In this document: in pieces, positions 17,585 through 26,384 of the stretch
Position numbering within the stretch: position 1 is the first letter of the stretch
Layout: every line of letters begins with the position of its first letter
Origin: Jiella pacifica
GTDB lineage: Bacteria > Pseudomonadota > Alphaproteobacteria > Rhizobiales > Rhizobiaceae
NCBI RefSeq assembly: GCF_010500815.1
Contig: NZ_JAAAMG010000009.1
Span: 124,001 to 188,000 of the forward strand
Length of the DNA stretch: 64,000 nucleotides
Reading direction: 5' to 3'
Program-made: the position numbers and the translations under genes
Notes under the pieces: generated by a model
The model's database searches: none
What the model was told of the DNA's origin: nothing
What the model saw: the letters and a program-made list of their open reading frames with translations, nothing else

Positions 17585-18024
17585 ATCAATACTCCTAGTC
17601 GGCCCTTATTTTCGCCGATACCTATCCGAGAGTTAGCTGTCCAGAGGCGCAATGGAACAGTAACGATTGCGCTTGTAACCGAATGGAAACCTTTCAACAA
17701 TATGGCAGACAATCGAAATTCGATTTTTCATCCGCCGCTCGTCGATTCCATCGGCCGTGGCGCTTCTGGGCTGTCGTCCCGCCCGGTTTCCGCCGTCGCG
17801 ACCCGCATCCGCGGGCTGATGACGGCGGAGATCGAGGGTAAGGATGGGCTGCGCTGTGTGCGATAGCGGGGGCTGCAGCACGATGGGAGGGGCTCTGACG
17901 GCGTGACGCGCGTGCGTCAGCGCTCCGTGCTGCCGCACGCGATGATCCAGCTGTCGTCAGTATGATCGTCGAGGGAAGAAACGCGGCAAGGCAGAGTGGG
18001 CTTGCTGGACGCGGCTAACCTCGG
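17585..18024. other. Gap between Hint and DUF29 genes
   Basis: 440 bases. They hold the presumed promoter of the Hint gene, in AT-richer sequence near 17590-17720, and a DUF1185 gene remnant at about 17768-17866. Nothing else is recognisable. Confidence 0.5.
17768..17866 (+). pseudogene. Remnant of a DUF1185 gene 3' end
   Basis: Read in frame to TAG 17864-17866, the last codons give RIRGLMTAEIEGKDGLRCVR. This lines up with the end of DUF1185 copy 2 (VGGLTVDEIKGEDGLR) and less well with copy 1. At DNA level GGGCTGCGCTG and the preceding codons are also alike. No full reading frame precedes it. It looks like the tail of a lost third copy or of a partial duplication made when the Hint gene arrived. 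Confidence 0.5.
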
Positions 18025-18516
18025 TCATGCCGCGTCATCCGACTTCACGCGAAGCGCCACGATGTTTGCCGCCTCTCGGGGGCTGAAGTCTGGATCGAGG
18101 AGCTGATCCAAGGTCAAAGGGCACTCTTCGGACAAAGGCGGAACCGCGACACCGTACTCTCGGAGGGAATCCGCGGCATTCCTTCTGGCCAGCTTCCAGA
18201 TCGTGGGAAGGTCCAGACGCTGTCTCAGTCCCGGCGAATATGCCAAGACGGCGTCGGCTTGGAACCCGGAGGCTTCGCCCACCCAATGAGGGACGGACGG
18301 CGCCTCTCGACCGACTGCAATCTTGACGATATGGGTCAGAGTCTGGCGCAACAGGCTCGAGATTTCCTTGATCTCGGCGCGGCCCATATCCTCGATTTCA
18401 TCCGCCAGGTTGTCGATGTCGAGACTACTGGAGCTGCGCGGCAACGCTCGCAGAAGAGCCGCCTGATCCTGCGTCCAGCGATAGAAATCGGTCTCGTGCT
18501 GCTGCGACGGGGTCAT
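18025..18516 (-). CDS. DUF29 family protein
   Basis: 163 residues matching DUF29: FYRWTQDQAALLRAL near the start, then LDIDNLADEIEDMGRAEIKE, then HIVKIAVG. It is a small, all-helical family common in cyanobacteria and alphaproteobacteria, with no known function. No signal peptide. It sits alone, convergent with nothing, 207 bases from the enamidase stop, and probably came with the neighbouring Hint gene rather than belonging to nicotinate metabolism. The ribosome site (GTGAG) is weak. Confidence 0.8.
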   Translation of the reverse strand: MTPSQQHETDFYRWTQDQAALLRALPRSSSSLDIDNLADEIEDMGRAEIKEISSLLRQTLTHIVKIAVGREAPSVPHWVGEASGFQADAVLAYSPGLRQRLDLPTIWKLARRNAADSLREYGVAVPPLSEECPLTLDQLLDPDFSPREAANIVALRVKSDDAA

Positions 18517-18723
18517 GGCAATCTCACTTCTTCGCCTTGCTGCCTTGATACAGCAATCCAGCAGTCCGCAGAAGGCGCGGATGTGTCATATGCATTTGCC
18601 ATCGGGGCGAATGCCGGCAAAGTCGCCTGCTGCTTATGGCTCCTCTCGACCGACGGCGGCGCACCGGCCCGTCAATCCTGCCGGGCAGAGGCGCACGCGC
18701 AGGTCGCGACGTCCGAGCACTTC

Positions 18724-19926
18724 TTACGATCCCACCACCACGCTCGGAATCTTCTCCGCCGGCGGCGTATTCCGGCTGCGATGCGAGCGCACCACTCCGT
18801 CGATCACCGTCATGCCGACGCCCGGCAGATCGCCCAGCGCGATCGAGTGGAGGAAATCCCGTCCCGCCGAATGCTGCGCCTTGTCCATGAAGACGAAGTC
18901 AGCCGACTTGCCGGTCTCGATCAGCCCGCAATCGAGCGCGCGCATCCGCGCCGTGTTGCCGGTGGCGAAGCAGAAGGCAATCTCGGCCGGAACCTCGCCG
19001 AGCGACGACAGCATCGACACCATGCGGACGATGCCGAGCGGCTGGACGCCCGAGCCGGCCGGGCCGTCGGTGCCGAGGATCACCCGCTCGAGCTGGCCCA
19101 TCTCCTGCGCGATCCGCAGCGTGTAGAGGGCGGCGCGTTCGTTGCCGTTGTGAACGAGCTCGAGCCCGCGCTTGCAGCCCTCGCAGATGCAGCGGATCTC
19201 GCCGTCCGGCAGCGCCGTGTGGCCGCCGTTGACGTGGCCGATCACGTCCGGGTCGACCTCCAGCACCACATCGGCATCGATCAGCCCGGAACCGGGGATC
19301 GACGGCCCGCCGGTGTGGATCGTCGAGTTGAAGCCGTGCTTGCGCGCCCAGGCGACCATCTCGCGCCCGGTCGCCCCGTCCTTCACGCCGCCGAGGCCGA
19401 CCTCGCCGAGGAACTTCACTCCTTGCGCCGCCATCTCGGCAAAATCCTGTTCGACCATGCCGGGCTCGATCACCGGCGCCCCGGCGAGGACCTTCACGCC
19501 GCTCGGGCGAAAATTCGAGAAGATCCGCTGGGCGTAGATCGCCATGGCCTTGACGCCGGCGACGTCGCGCGGCCGCCCGGGCGTATGCACTTCGCCGGCC
19601 GAGATCATCGTCGTCACGCCGCCGTGGAGGGTGGAATCGATCCAGTTCAGCTGGCTCTGGCGCGGCGTCCAGTCACCGGCGACGGGGTGGACGTGGCTGT
19701 CGATCAGGCCCGGCGCCACCACCGTGCCGTTGGCGTCGATCACCGTGTCGGCGCCGCCCAGATCGAGGTCGGTGGCCTTGCCGATCGCGGCGATGCGTCC
19801 ACCCACGGAAACGATCGTATCGGCGTCGAGGATCGGCTTTGCGATGTCGCCCGACAGCATCAAGCCGACATTGCGGATCACCAGCTTCGCGTCCGGCTTA
19901 CCCGCCTGCTGCACCTCATGCGCCAT
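18724..19926 (-). CDS. Enamidase (amidohydrolase), opens the reduced nicotinate ring
   Basis: 400 residues of the amidohydrolase superfamily, close to Eubacterium barkeri enamidase, which hydrolyses 1,4,5,6-tetrahydro-6-oxonicotinate to 2-formylglutarate and ammonia. Metal ligands expected for the two-metal site are present: DSHVHP (His78, His80), STIHTGG (His204), IGHVNGG (His231) and LGTDGPAG (Asp287); Lys171 or Glu175 in VKFLGEVG could bridge the metals. Cytoplasmic. ATG 19926 has AGAGGGG ahead. It is transcribed away from the MarR gene, and operator box B lies 39 bases before its start. It supplies the step after the reductase encoded 5 kb away. Confidence 0.88.
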   Translation of the reverse strand: MAHEVQQAGKPDAKLVIRNVGLMLSGDIAKPILDADTIVSVGGRIAAIGKATDLDLGGADTVIDANGTVVAPGLIDSHVHPVAGDWTPRQSQLNWIDSTLHGGVTTMISAGEVHTPGRPRDVAGVKAMAIYAQRIFSNFRPSGVKVLAGAPVIEPGMVEQDFAEMAAQGVKFLGEVGLGGVKDGATGREMVAWARKHGFNSTIHTGGPSIPGSGLIDADVVLEVDPDVIGHVNGGHTALPDGEIRCICEGCKRGLELVHNGNERAALYTLRIAQEMGQLERVILGTDGPAGSGVQPLGIVRMVSMLSSLGEVPAEIAFCFATGNTARMRALDCGLIETGKSADFVFMDKAQHSAGRDFLHSIALGDLPGVGMTVIDGVVRSHRSRNTPPAEKIPSVVVGS

Positions 19927-19964
19927 GATCGGCCCCTCTTCTTCCCGCCAGTGTCTCGACTTAT

Positions 19965-19983
19965 CATTCGCATACGAACGATC
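19965..19983 (-). promoter_or_regulatory. Operator box B, before the enamidase gene
   Basis: On the minus strand, GATCGTTCGTATGCGAATG. The core palindrome TTCGTATGCGAA has one mismatch to TTCGTATACGAA. It lies in the divergent region between enamidase and the MarR gene, so it may control both. A weaker half-site, GCGAACGAT, follows near 19997-20005. Confidence 0.7.
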
Positions 19984-20185
19984 TTCGGACTATGATGCGC
20001 GAACGATACTTTGGCAACCGGGCGGAGGACGGCTTCCATTCGCATCGAGGGCGGCGGGTGCGACGCCAGGAGATTGCCGCCTCTGGCTGCCTCGGACGGG
20101 ACGGGTTGTCGGCATGTCCGGGCCGGTCCTCGGCAGCAGGCGACGCCTCGACGCTTGGCCGCCTGCCACTGGAAGGAACGACGGT

Positions 20186-20638
20186 TTGGACCCAGCAGGA
20201 CATCTTCAGGACGAGCAGAACGAACAGGACGACTACGTCCTCGACGAGCAGGTGGGCTTCCTGCTCCGCCAGGCCCAGCAGCGCCATGCCGGCCTGTTCT
20301 CGGATTGCTTCGGCGGCGACATGACGCCGACCCAGTGGGCCGTCCTCGCCAAGCTCGCCGAGATCGGCGAATGCTCTCAAAATCTCCTCGGCCGCTACAC
20401 CGCGATGGACGTCGCGACGATCAAGGGCGTCGTGCAGCGGCTTCTGGTCCGCCATCTGGTGCTGCGCCGGCGCGATCCGGACGACGGGCGCCAGCTGCTG
20501 ATTTCGCTTTCGCAGGAAGGGCGAGCAGCCTTCGACCGCCATCTCCCCGATGCCCGCAAAGCGAGCACGGCGACCCTTTCCGCCTTGAGCGAGCCGGACC
20601 GGGCGCTTTTTCTGCGCTGCCTGAAGGCGTTGCGGTGA
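20186..20638 (+). CDS. MarR family regulator, NicR/BpsR-like
   Basis: About 150 residues with a winged-helix DNA-binding domain. DYVLDEQVGFLLRQAQQRH at the start and CSQNLLGRYTAMDVATIKGV in the recognition region resemble NicR of Pseudomonas and BpsR of Bordetella, repressors of nicotinate catabolism that respond to 6-hydroxynicotinate. I choose TTG 20186 because GGAAGGA lies 8 bases ahead; ATG 20114 is in frame and would add 24 residues. The gene sits between the enamidase and the transporter/hydroxylase operon, with operator boxes on both sides. Repression relieved by 6-hydroxynicotinate is inferred from these relatives. Confidence 0.85.
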   Translation: MDPAGHLQDEQNEQDDYVLDEQVGFLLRQAQQRHAGLFSDCFGGDMTPTQWAVLAKLAEIGECSQNLLGRYTAMDVATIKGVVQRLLVRHLVLRRRDPDDGRQLLISLSQEGRAAFDRHLPDARKASTATLSALSEPDRALFLRCLKALR

Positions 20639-20720
20639 ACGTGCGGACCAATCACACTCGGGGCTCGACGTCGCAGGGCGGCGGCGCCTGAACAAATTCT
20701 GAGCGCAGACGCGAAGTGGC

Positions 20721-20756
20721 TTGACGGCGGGCAGAAAGATCGTTCGTATACTAACG
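20721..20756 (+). promoter_or_regulatory. Promoter and operator box C, before the transporter/hydroxylase operon
   Basis: A -35-like TTGACG (20721-20726) is followed by the box GATCGTTCGTATACTAACG (20738-20756). Its core TTCGTATACTAA has one mismatch to the TTCGTATACGAA palindrome. TATACT within it could serve as -10, although 20 bases from the -35 is long; TCGTAT at 17 bases is the alternative. Confidence 0.7.
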
Positions 20757-20825
20757 GCATGAACCGAGGATCGCCGCCAGCGAGGACGCTGCGGCTGGCA
20801 CGAGCAACGTAACGAGAGGCTGGAA

Positions 20826-22037
20826 ATGCTGAAGACATTGTCTCGACTGGGCTGCATCTCGATGCTGGTGGGCACCGGCCTGATGGCCTCCGCCTCCGCC
20901 GGATGGGCCGACGACATCAAGATCGGCGAGATCAACAGCTATTCGGCGCTGCCCGCCTTCACCGAGCCCTATCGCAAGGGCTGGCAGCTGGCCGTCGAGG
21001 AGATCAACGCGGGCGGCGGCATCAATGGCGACAACCTCGTCGTCATCTCCAAGGACGACGGCGGCAAGCCCGCCGCGGCGGTCACCGCGGCCAACGAGCT
21101 CGTCTCCCGCGACGGCGTGGTTCTCCTCACCGGCGGCTTCTTTTCCAATGTCGGCCTCGCCATCGCCGACTTCGCCAGCCACAAGAAGGTGCTCTATCTC
21201 GCCGGCGAGCCGCTGACCGACGCGATCACCTGGTCAGAAGGCAACAAATACACCTTCCGCCTCCGCCCCTCGAACTACATGCAGGCGGCGATGCTCGCCG
21301 AACAGGCGGCGAAGCTGCCGGCCAAGCGCTGGGCGACCGTCGCGCCGAACTACGAATACGGCCAGTCGGCCGTGAAGGTCTTCAAGGAACTCCTGACCAA
21401 GGCGAGGCCCGACGTCGAGTTCGTCGCCGAGCAGTGGCCGCCGCTCGGCAAGATCGATGGCGGCGCCGTCGCCCAGGCGCTCGCTGCCGCCGATCCGGAA
21501 GCGATCCTCAACGTCGAGTTCGGTGCCGATCTCGTGCAGTTCGTTCGCGAAGGCACGACCCGCGGCCTGTTCGAGGGCCGCGAGGTCGTCAGCTTCCTCA
21601 CCGGGGAGCCGGAATATCTGGAACCGCTGAAGGCCGAGGCGCCGGAAGGCTGGATCGTCACCGGCTATCCCTGGTACGCCATCGAGACCCCCGAGCACGA
21701 CGCCTTCATGAAGGCCTATGAGGCGAAGTACGGCGAGCATCCCTATCTCGGCTCGGTCGTCGGCTATGTCGAGTTCAAGCTGATCGCCGAGATCCTCAAG
21801 AAGGCGAAGTCGACGGAGGCGGACGATCTGGTCGCCGCCGCCGAGGGCCTGACCCTCGACACCCCCTTCGGCGAGATCACCATGCGCGAGATCGACCACC
21901 AGGCGACCCTCGGCGCCTTCGTCGGCAAGACCGCGGTCGAGGACGGCAAGGGCGTGATGGTCGACTTCACCTACAAGGACGGCGCCGACTACCTGCCGTC
22001 CGACGAAGAGGTGAAAACGCTGCGGCCGCAGGACTGA
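20826..22037 (+). CDS. ABC transporter substrate-binding protein, LivK type
   Basis: 403 residues with a signal peptide (about 1-28, ending ASAGWA) and a periplasmic type I binding fold: IKIGEINSYSALPAFTEPYR, then the long ligand-binding lobes with KVLYLAGEPLTDA and NYEYGQSAV. It is related to branched-chain amino acid receptors, but its position suggests nicotinate or a related pyridine carboxylate as ligand; this is inference. AGAGG precedes ATG 20826. It heads the operon of permease, two ATPases and nicotinate hydroxylase. Confidence 0.85.
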   Translation: MLKTLSRLGCISMLVGTGLMASASAGWADDIKIGEINSYSALPAFTEPYRKGWQLAVEEINAGGGINGDNLVVISKDDGGKPAAAVTAANELVSRDGVVLLTGGFFSNVGLAIADFASHKKVLYLAGEPLTDAITWSEGNKYTFRLRPSNYMQAAMLAEQAAKLPAKRWATVAPNYEYGQSAVKVFKELLTKARPDVEFVAEQWPPLGKIDGGAVAQALAAADPEAILNVEFGADLVQFVREGTTRGLFEGREVVSFLTGEPEYLEPLKAEAPEGWIVTGYPWYAIETPEHDAFMKAYEAKYGEHPYLGSVVGYVEFKLIAEILKKAKSTEADDLVAAAEGLTLDTPFGEITMREIDHQATLGAFVGKTAVEDGKGVMVDFTYKDGADYLPSDEEVKTLRPQD

Positions 22038-22083
22038 CCGCGGGCAGAGGCAACGAAATCGGCTCAGGGACTGCGAACCACCG

Positions 22084-23982
22084 ATGTCACTTTATGTCGT
22101 GCAGTTCCTGACCGGGCTCGCCAACGCCTCGTCGCTGTTCCTCGCCGCCTGCGGCCTGTCGGTGATCTTCGGGGTCACCCGGATCGTCAACTTCGCCCAC
22201 GGCGCCTTCTACATGCTCGGCGCCTATGTCGCCTATTCGCTGACGCTGCGGCTCGAAGGCGCCTTCGGCTTCTGGGCCGCGATCCTTCTCGCCGCGGCCT
22301 TCGTCGCGGTACTCGGCACGCTTCTGGAGATGCTGCTCCTGCGCCGTATCTACCAGGCGCCGGAACTCTTCCAGCTCCTCGCCACCTTCGGCGTCACGCT
22401 GATGGTCGAGGATCTCGTCCACATCATCTGGGGTCCGCAGGATCTCGTCGGCCCCCGCGCGCCCGGCTTTGAAGGCGCGGTGCCGGTCTTCGGCCTGCCG
22501 GTGCCGACCTACGATCTCCTGTTGATCGTCCTCGGCCCCCTCGTCCTCGGGGGGCTCTGGCTCCTGATGCACCGCACCCGCTGGGGCGTCCTGGTTCGCG
22601 CCGCGACCCAGGACCGCGACATGGTGGCAGCGCTCGGCGTGAACCAGAAATGGCTGTTCACCGGCGTCTTCACCCTCGGCATCTTCCTCGCCGCCTTCGG
22701 CGGCGCGCTGCAGATCCCGCGCACGGCCGTCACCCATCAGATGGACCTGACGATCATCGCCGAGGTCTTCGTCGTCGTCGTCATCGGCGGCCTCGGCTCG
22801 ATCACCGGCGCCTTCCTCGCCGCCGTCCTGATCTCCGAGCTCAACGCCTTCGGCATCCTCGTCTTCCCCGGTATCTCGCTCGTCCTGATGTTCCTGGTCA
22901 TGGCCGTCGTCCTGGTCATCCGGCCTTGGGGTTTCCTCGGCAAGCCGATCCAGACGGGCGTCACGACCATCGGCGAGGCCACGCGGCCCTGGCGCCCCTG
23001 GTCGAACACCACCGGCATCGCCGTCGCCGTCGCCGTCCTGGTCGCCGCCCTCCTGCCCGTCGTCCTCGGCTCCTACGGCCTCAGCGTCGGTTCGCAGATC
23101 CTCATCGCCGTGGTCTTCGCCATGAGCCTGCAGTTCCAGATGTCCACCGGCGGCCTCGATTCCTTCGGTCACGCCGCCTATTTCGGCCTCGGCGCCTATG
23201 GCGCGGCGATGACCGTCGAGTGGTTCGATCTGCCGATGGAGCTGGCGCTCCTCGTCGGCCCGCTGACCGGCCTCGTCGGCGCGCTGGTCTTCGGCTGGTT
23301 CTGCGTCCGCCTCTCCGGCGTCTATTTCGCCATGCTGACGCTGGCCTTCGCCCAGATCACCTGGTCCATCGCCTTCCAGTGGGTCGAGGTGACCGGTGGT
23401 GACAACGGCATCCTCGGCGTCTGGCCGGCCGACTGGGCGTCAAGCCCCGCCAACTTCTACTGGCTGACGCTCACTGTTGGCGTCGTCGCGGTGCTGGCCC
23501 TGCGCCACCTCGTCTTCTCGCCCTTCGGCTACCGCCTCCGGGCCGTGCGGGATTCGACCGTCCGCGCCGAGGCGATCGGCATCTCCCGCCAGCGTACGCA
23601 ATATGTCGCCTTCGCCATCTCCGGCACGGCGGCAGGCCTCGCCGGCGCGCTCTTCGCATTTCTCAAGGGCAGCATCTTTCCCGACGTCCTCGCCATCCCG
23701 ACCTCGATCGACGCGCTCGTCATGGTGCTGCTCGGCGGCGTCGCTACCGTCTCCGGCTCGGTCGTCGGCGCCATCGTCTACACCATGGCCTCGATCTGGC
23801 TGATGAGCGCCACCGACCTGTCGCGGCTGGTGCTCGGCGGCTTCATCGTCTTCCTCGTCGTCGCCTTCCCGCAAGGCATCGTCGGCTCGCTCTCGGCCTT
23901 CGTCTCGGGGCCGTTCGAACGCTGGCGCACCCGCGGGCGAACCGAACGAACCATCGCCGTATCGGCGGAGGGCTCCCGATGA
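22084..23982 (+). CDS. ABC transporter permease, LivH-LivM fusion
   Basis: 632 residues, about twice the length of a single permease. The first half (to about 295) is LivH-like: FGVTRIVNFAHGAFYMLGAY and VVIGGLGSITGAF. The second half is LivM-like: LDSFGHAAYFGLGAYGAA, RAVRDSTVRAEAIGI and LGGVATVSGSVVGA. Each half has several membrane helices, so one chain provides both halves of the pore. The stop overlaps the next start by ATGA. Confidence 0.9.
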   Translation: MSLYVVQFLTGLANASSLFLAACGLSVIFGVTRIVNFAHGAFYMLGAYVAYSLTLRLEGAFGFWAAILLAAAFVAVLGTLLEMLLLRRIYQAPELFQLLATFGVTLMVEDLVHIIWGPQDLVGPRAPGFEGAVPVFGLPVPTYDLLLIVLGPLVLGGLWLLMHRTRWGVLVRAATQDRDMVAALGVNQKWLFTGVFTLGIFLAAFGGALQIPRTAVTHQMDLTIIAEVFVVVVIGGLGSITGAFLAAVLISELNAFGILVFPGISLVLMFLVMAVVLVIRPWGFLGKPIQTGVTTIGEATRPWRPWSNTTGIAVAVAVLVAALLPVVLGSYGLSVGSQILIAVVFAMSLQFQMSTGGLDSFGHAAYFGLGAYGAAMTVEWFDLPMELALLVGPLTGLVGALVFGWFCVRLSGVYFAMLTLAFAQITWSIAFQWVEVTGGDNGILGVWPADWASSPANFYWLTLTVGVVAVLALRHLVFSPFGYRLRAVRDSTVRAEAIGISRQRTQYVAFAISGTAAGLAGALFAFLKGSIFPDVLAIPTSIDALVMVLLGGVATVSGSVVGAIVYTMASIWLMSATDLSRLVLGGFIVFLVVAFPQGIVGSLSAFVSGPFERWRTRGRTERTIAVSAEGSR

Positions 23983-24767
23983 GCGCCGCGCCGCTGCTCC
24001 AGGTCGAGCACCTGTCGAAGTCCTATGGCGGCGTCCATGCCGTTCAGGATGTCTCCTTCAGCCTCGTTCCCGGCGAGATGCTGGCGATGATCGGGCCGAA
24101 CGGCGCCGGCAAGAGCACCTGCTTCAACATGGTCGGCGGCCAGATCCCTGCCGGCTCCGGCCGCGTCCGGATCGACGGCCGCGACGTCTCGGGCCTGTCG
24201 CCCCGCCAGATCTGGCGGCTCGGCGTCGGCCGGACATTCCAGGTGGCGCAGGTGTTCAAGTCGATGACCGTCCGCGAGAACGTCCAGGCCGTCTTTGCCT
24301 CGCGCGAAAGCGGCTGGGGTTTTCTCGCCCGCGCCGGCAGCGCCCACCGCACCGAGGCCGAAGCCGTGCTCCACCTCATCGGCATGGCCGACTTCGCCGA
24401 CCGCCCCTGCGCCGACATGGCCTATGGCGACGTCAAGCGGCTGGAACTCGCCATGGCGCTCGCCAACGATCCGAAGCTTCTTCTGATGGACGAGCCCGCC
24501 GCCGGCATGGCACCGCTGGAGCGGGTCGAGCTGATGGGCCTGACCGCGCGGATCGCCAAGGAAAGGCAGATCGGCGTCCTCTTTACCGAGCACGACATGG
24601 ATGTCGTCTTTGCCCATGCCGACCGGATGATGGTGCTCAATCGCGGCCGGCTGATCGCCGAAGGCAGGCCGGAAGACGTCCGCCAGGACACGCAGGTCAG
24701 GGCCGTCTATCTCGGCGAGGGCCTCGTCTACGACCAGGCGGCGGCGGCAAGGAGGGCGAGCGCGTGA
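23979..24767 (+). CDS. ABC transporter ATP-binding protein, LivG type
   Basis: 262 residues. Walker A is GPNGAGKST (near 38), the signature position reads ADMAYGDVKRLELAMAL, which is MAYGD rather than LSGGQ as is common in LivG proteins, and Walker B is LLLMDEPAAGM. The switch His is in FTEHDMD. It powers the fused permease together with the next gene. It overlaps both neighbours by 4 bases, so the transporter is translated as a coupled unit. Confidence 0.92.
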   Translation: MSAAPLLQVEHLSKSYGGVHAVQDVSFSLVPGEMLAMIGPNGAGKSTCFNMVGGQIPAGSGRVRIDGRDVSGLSPRQIWRLGVGRTFQVAQVFKSMTVRENVQAVFASRESGWGFLARAGSAHRTEAEAVLHLIGMADFADRPCADMAYGDVKRLELAMALANDPKLLLMDEPAAGMAPLERVELMGLTARIAKERQIGVLFTEHDMDVVFAHADRMMVLNRGRLIAEGRPEDVRQDTQVRAVYLGEGLVYDQAAAARRASA

Positions 24768-25483
24768 CGAGTGCAGCGGCAAAGCTTGACGTCGCCCGGC
24801 TGAACGCCTTCTACGGGCCGATCCAGATCCTCTTCGACGTCGGCTTTTCCGTCGGCCGCGGCGAGGTCGTCGCCCTTCTCGGCCGCAACGGCGCCGGCAA
24901 GTCCACCACCTTCAAGTCGCTGATGGGCCTCGTCGACCGGCGCGAGGGCGAGATCCGCTTCGAGGACGCCGAGATCTCCCGCCAGCCGACCTACGAGATC
25001 GCAAGGCGCGGCCTCGGCTACGTGCCGGAGGACCGGCGGGTGTTCGGCGAACTCACGGTCGAGGAGAACCTCGAGGTCGGCCGCCAGCCGGCCCGCGACG
25101 GCGTCACCACCTGGACGCCGGAGCGCCTCTACGCCCTCTTTCCCAATCTCGCCGAGATGCGCCGGCGGCCCGGCGGCCAGATGAGCGGCGGCGAGCAGCA
25201 GATGCTGACGATCTCGCGCACGCTGATGGGCAATCCGTCGCTCGTCCTCCTGGACGAACCGTCGGAGGGCCTTGCCCCGAAGATCATCGAGCAGATGGCC
25301 GACGCGATCCTGGCCATGAAGCGCGAGGGCCTCGGCATCCTTCTCTCCGAGCAGAACCTCCACTTCGCCCGGCTGATCTCCGACCGCGCCTACATTCTGG
25401 AAAAGGGCCGCATCCGCTTTTCCGGGACGATCGCCGAGCTCGAGGCGAACACGGCGGTGCGCGACCAGTATCTCGCCGTCTGA
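24764..25483 (+). CDS. ABC transporter ATP-binding protein, LivF type
   Basis: 239 residues, starting at GTG 24764, which overlaps the previous stop (GTGA). Walker A is GRNGAGKST (near 43), the signature is QMSGGEQQML, Walker B is LVLLDEPSEGL, and the switch region reads LLSEQNLHF, with Gln where many ABC ATPases have His, as usual in LivF. It is the second ATPase of the proposed nicotinate importer. The hydroxylase small subunit starts 9 bases after the stop. Confidence 0.92.
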   Translation: MTSAAAKLDVARLNAFYGPIQILFDVGFSVGRGEVVALLGRNGAGKSTTFKSLMGLVDRREGEIRFEDAEISRQPTYEIARRGLGYVPEDRRVFGELTVEENLEVGRQPARDGVTTWTPERLYALFPNLAEMRRRPGGQMSGGEQQMLTISRTLMGNPSLVLLDEPSEGLAPKIIEQMADAILAMKREGLGILLSEQNLHFARLISDRAYILEKGRIRFSGTIAELEANTAVRDQYLAV

Positions 25484-25492
25484 CGAGACGCC

Positions 25493-26170
25493 ATGATGCC
25501 CGCCCCGGACGCCGAGATCACCCTTTCCGTCAACGGCATCGCCCATCGCATCGCCGTCCCGGCGACGGCGCCGCTCCTCACCGTCCTGCGCAACGATCTT
25601 CAGCTGAACGGCCCGAAATATGGCTGCGGCCTCGGCCAGTGCGGCGCCTGCACCGTTCTGATCGACGGCATGGCGGCCAGAGCCTGCACGATCCCCGCAG
25701 GCTCCGTTGCCGGCCGCGACATCCTCACCCTCGAAGGCCTGGCGAAAGAGGACCGGCTCGATCCGGTGCAGGAGGCCTTCGTCGCCGAGCAGGCCGCGCA
25801 ATGCGGCTACTGCCTGAACGGCATGATCATGGCGCTGAAGGCGCTGACCCTTCGCAACCCCGCCCCCGACGAGGAGACGATCCGCGAGGCACTCCGCTAC
25901 AATCTCTGCCGCTGCGGGACCCATCTGGAGATCCTCGCCGCCGCCCGCCGGGTGTGCGGGCTCGTGCCCGGTGGGCGACCCCATGGCATTCACACGGGTG
26001 AGCAAACGGCTTCAAGACAGCAGCTGCCGATGAGAATTTCGGATGGTGCGGGGCATGAACTCGAGGCGCCAGCCTCGACGCTTCGTCATTCTCTTGGGCC
26101 GTCCCTGCGAAATCCACACGTCTCAGATCGGCCTCATGGAGAGACCGGCACCGATCGGTGTCACCGTTGA
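25493..26170 (+). CDS. Nicotinate hydroxylase small subunit, 2Fe-2S (NicA-like)
   Basis: The first 155 or so residues are a complete two-cluster [2Fe-2S] subunit of the xanthine dehydrogenase family. The plant-type cluster is GCGLGQCGACTVLIDG plus a further Cys in RACTIP. The second cluster is CGYCLNGM with LCRCGTH. In Pseudomonas, NicA (about 157 residues) pairs with NicB to hydroxylate nicotinate at C6. Here the frame continues to 225 residues, and the tail after about RRVCGLVPGG has low-complexity codons that run into the hairpin repeats from about 26040. The normal stop was probably lost through the repeat insertion or a frameshift (a TGA lies in another frame at 25999-26001). Confidence 0.85.
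   Translation: MMPAPDAEITLSVNGIAHRIAVPATAPLLTVLRNDLQLNGPKYGCGLGQCGACTVLIDGMAARACTIPAGSVAGRDILTLEGLAKEDRLDPVQEAFVAEQAAQCGYCLNGMIMALKALTLRNPAPDEETIREALRYNLCRCGTHLEILAAARRVCGLVPGGRPHGIHTGEQTASRQQLPMRISDGAGHELEAPASTLRHSLGPSLRNPHVSDRPHGETGTDRCHR
26040..26110. repeat. Degenerate half copy of the hairpin repeat
   Basis: CTCGAGGCGCCAGCCTCGAC then GCTTCGTCATTCTC, followed by a damaged hairpin. The same flank, GGAGGCGCCAGCCTCAACGC, precedes the copy at 26414. It lies inside the extended tail of the small-subunit frame. Confidence 0.6.
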
Positions 26171-26317
26171 CGGGTGGTGGCGAAACTCCGCAGCTTCGTC
26201 ATTCTCGGGCTCCGTCCCGAGAATCCAGGAATCGTCGGGCGCGTTCCGCTTCAGCCGCAGAAGGCGGAGGCGGGCGATATTGCGGCAACCGCCCCTGGAT
26301 CCTCGGGACGGGGCTCT
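26115..26317. repeat. Hairpin repeat, copy with damaged right end
   Basis: The left flank includes GTTGACGGGTGGTGGCGAAA, also found at about 13944-13963. The core GCTTCGTCATTCTCGGGCTC starts at 26192; the hairpin and an internal stretch in reverse orientation to the 13972 copy follow. The right hairpin is reduced to GGATCCTCGGGACGGGGCTC. Confidence 0.7.
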
Positions 26318-26384
26318 ACAGCATTCACATGACGCAAAAAGCCATGCCAAGACAGTGCCTTGCGAAGGAAGCTCGAGAGGCGGG

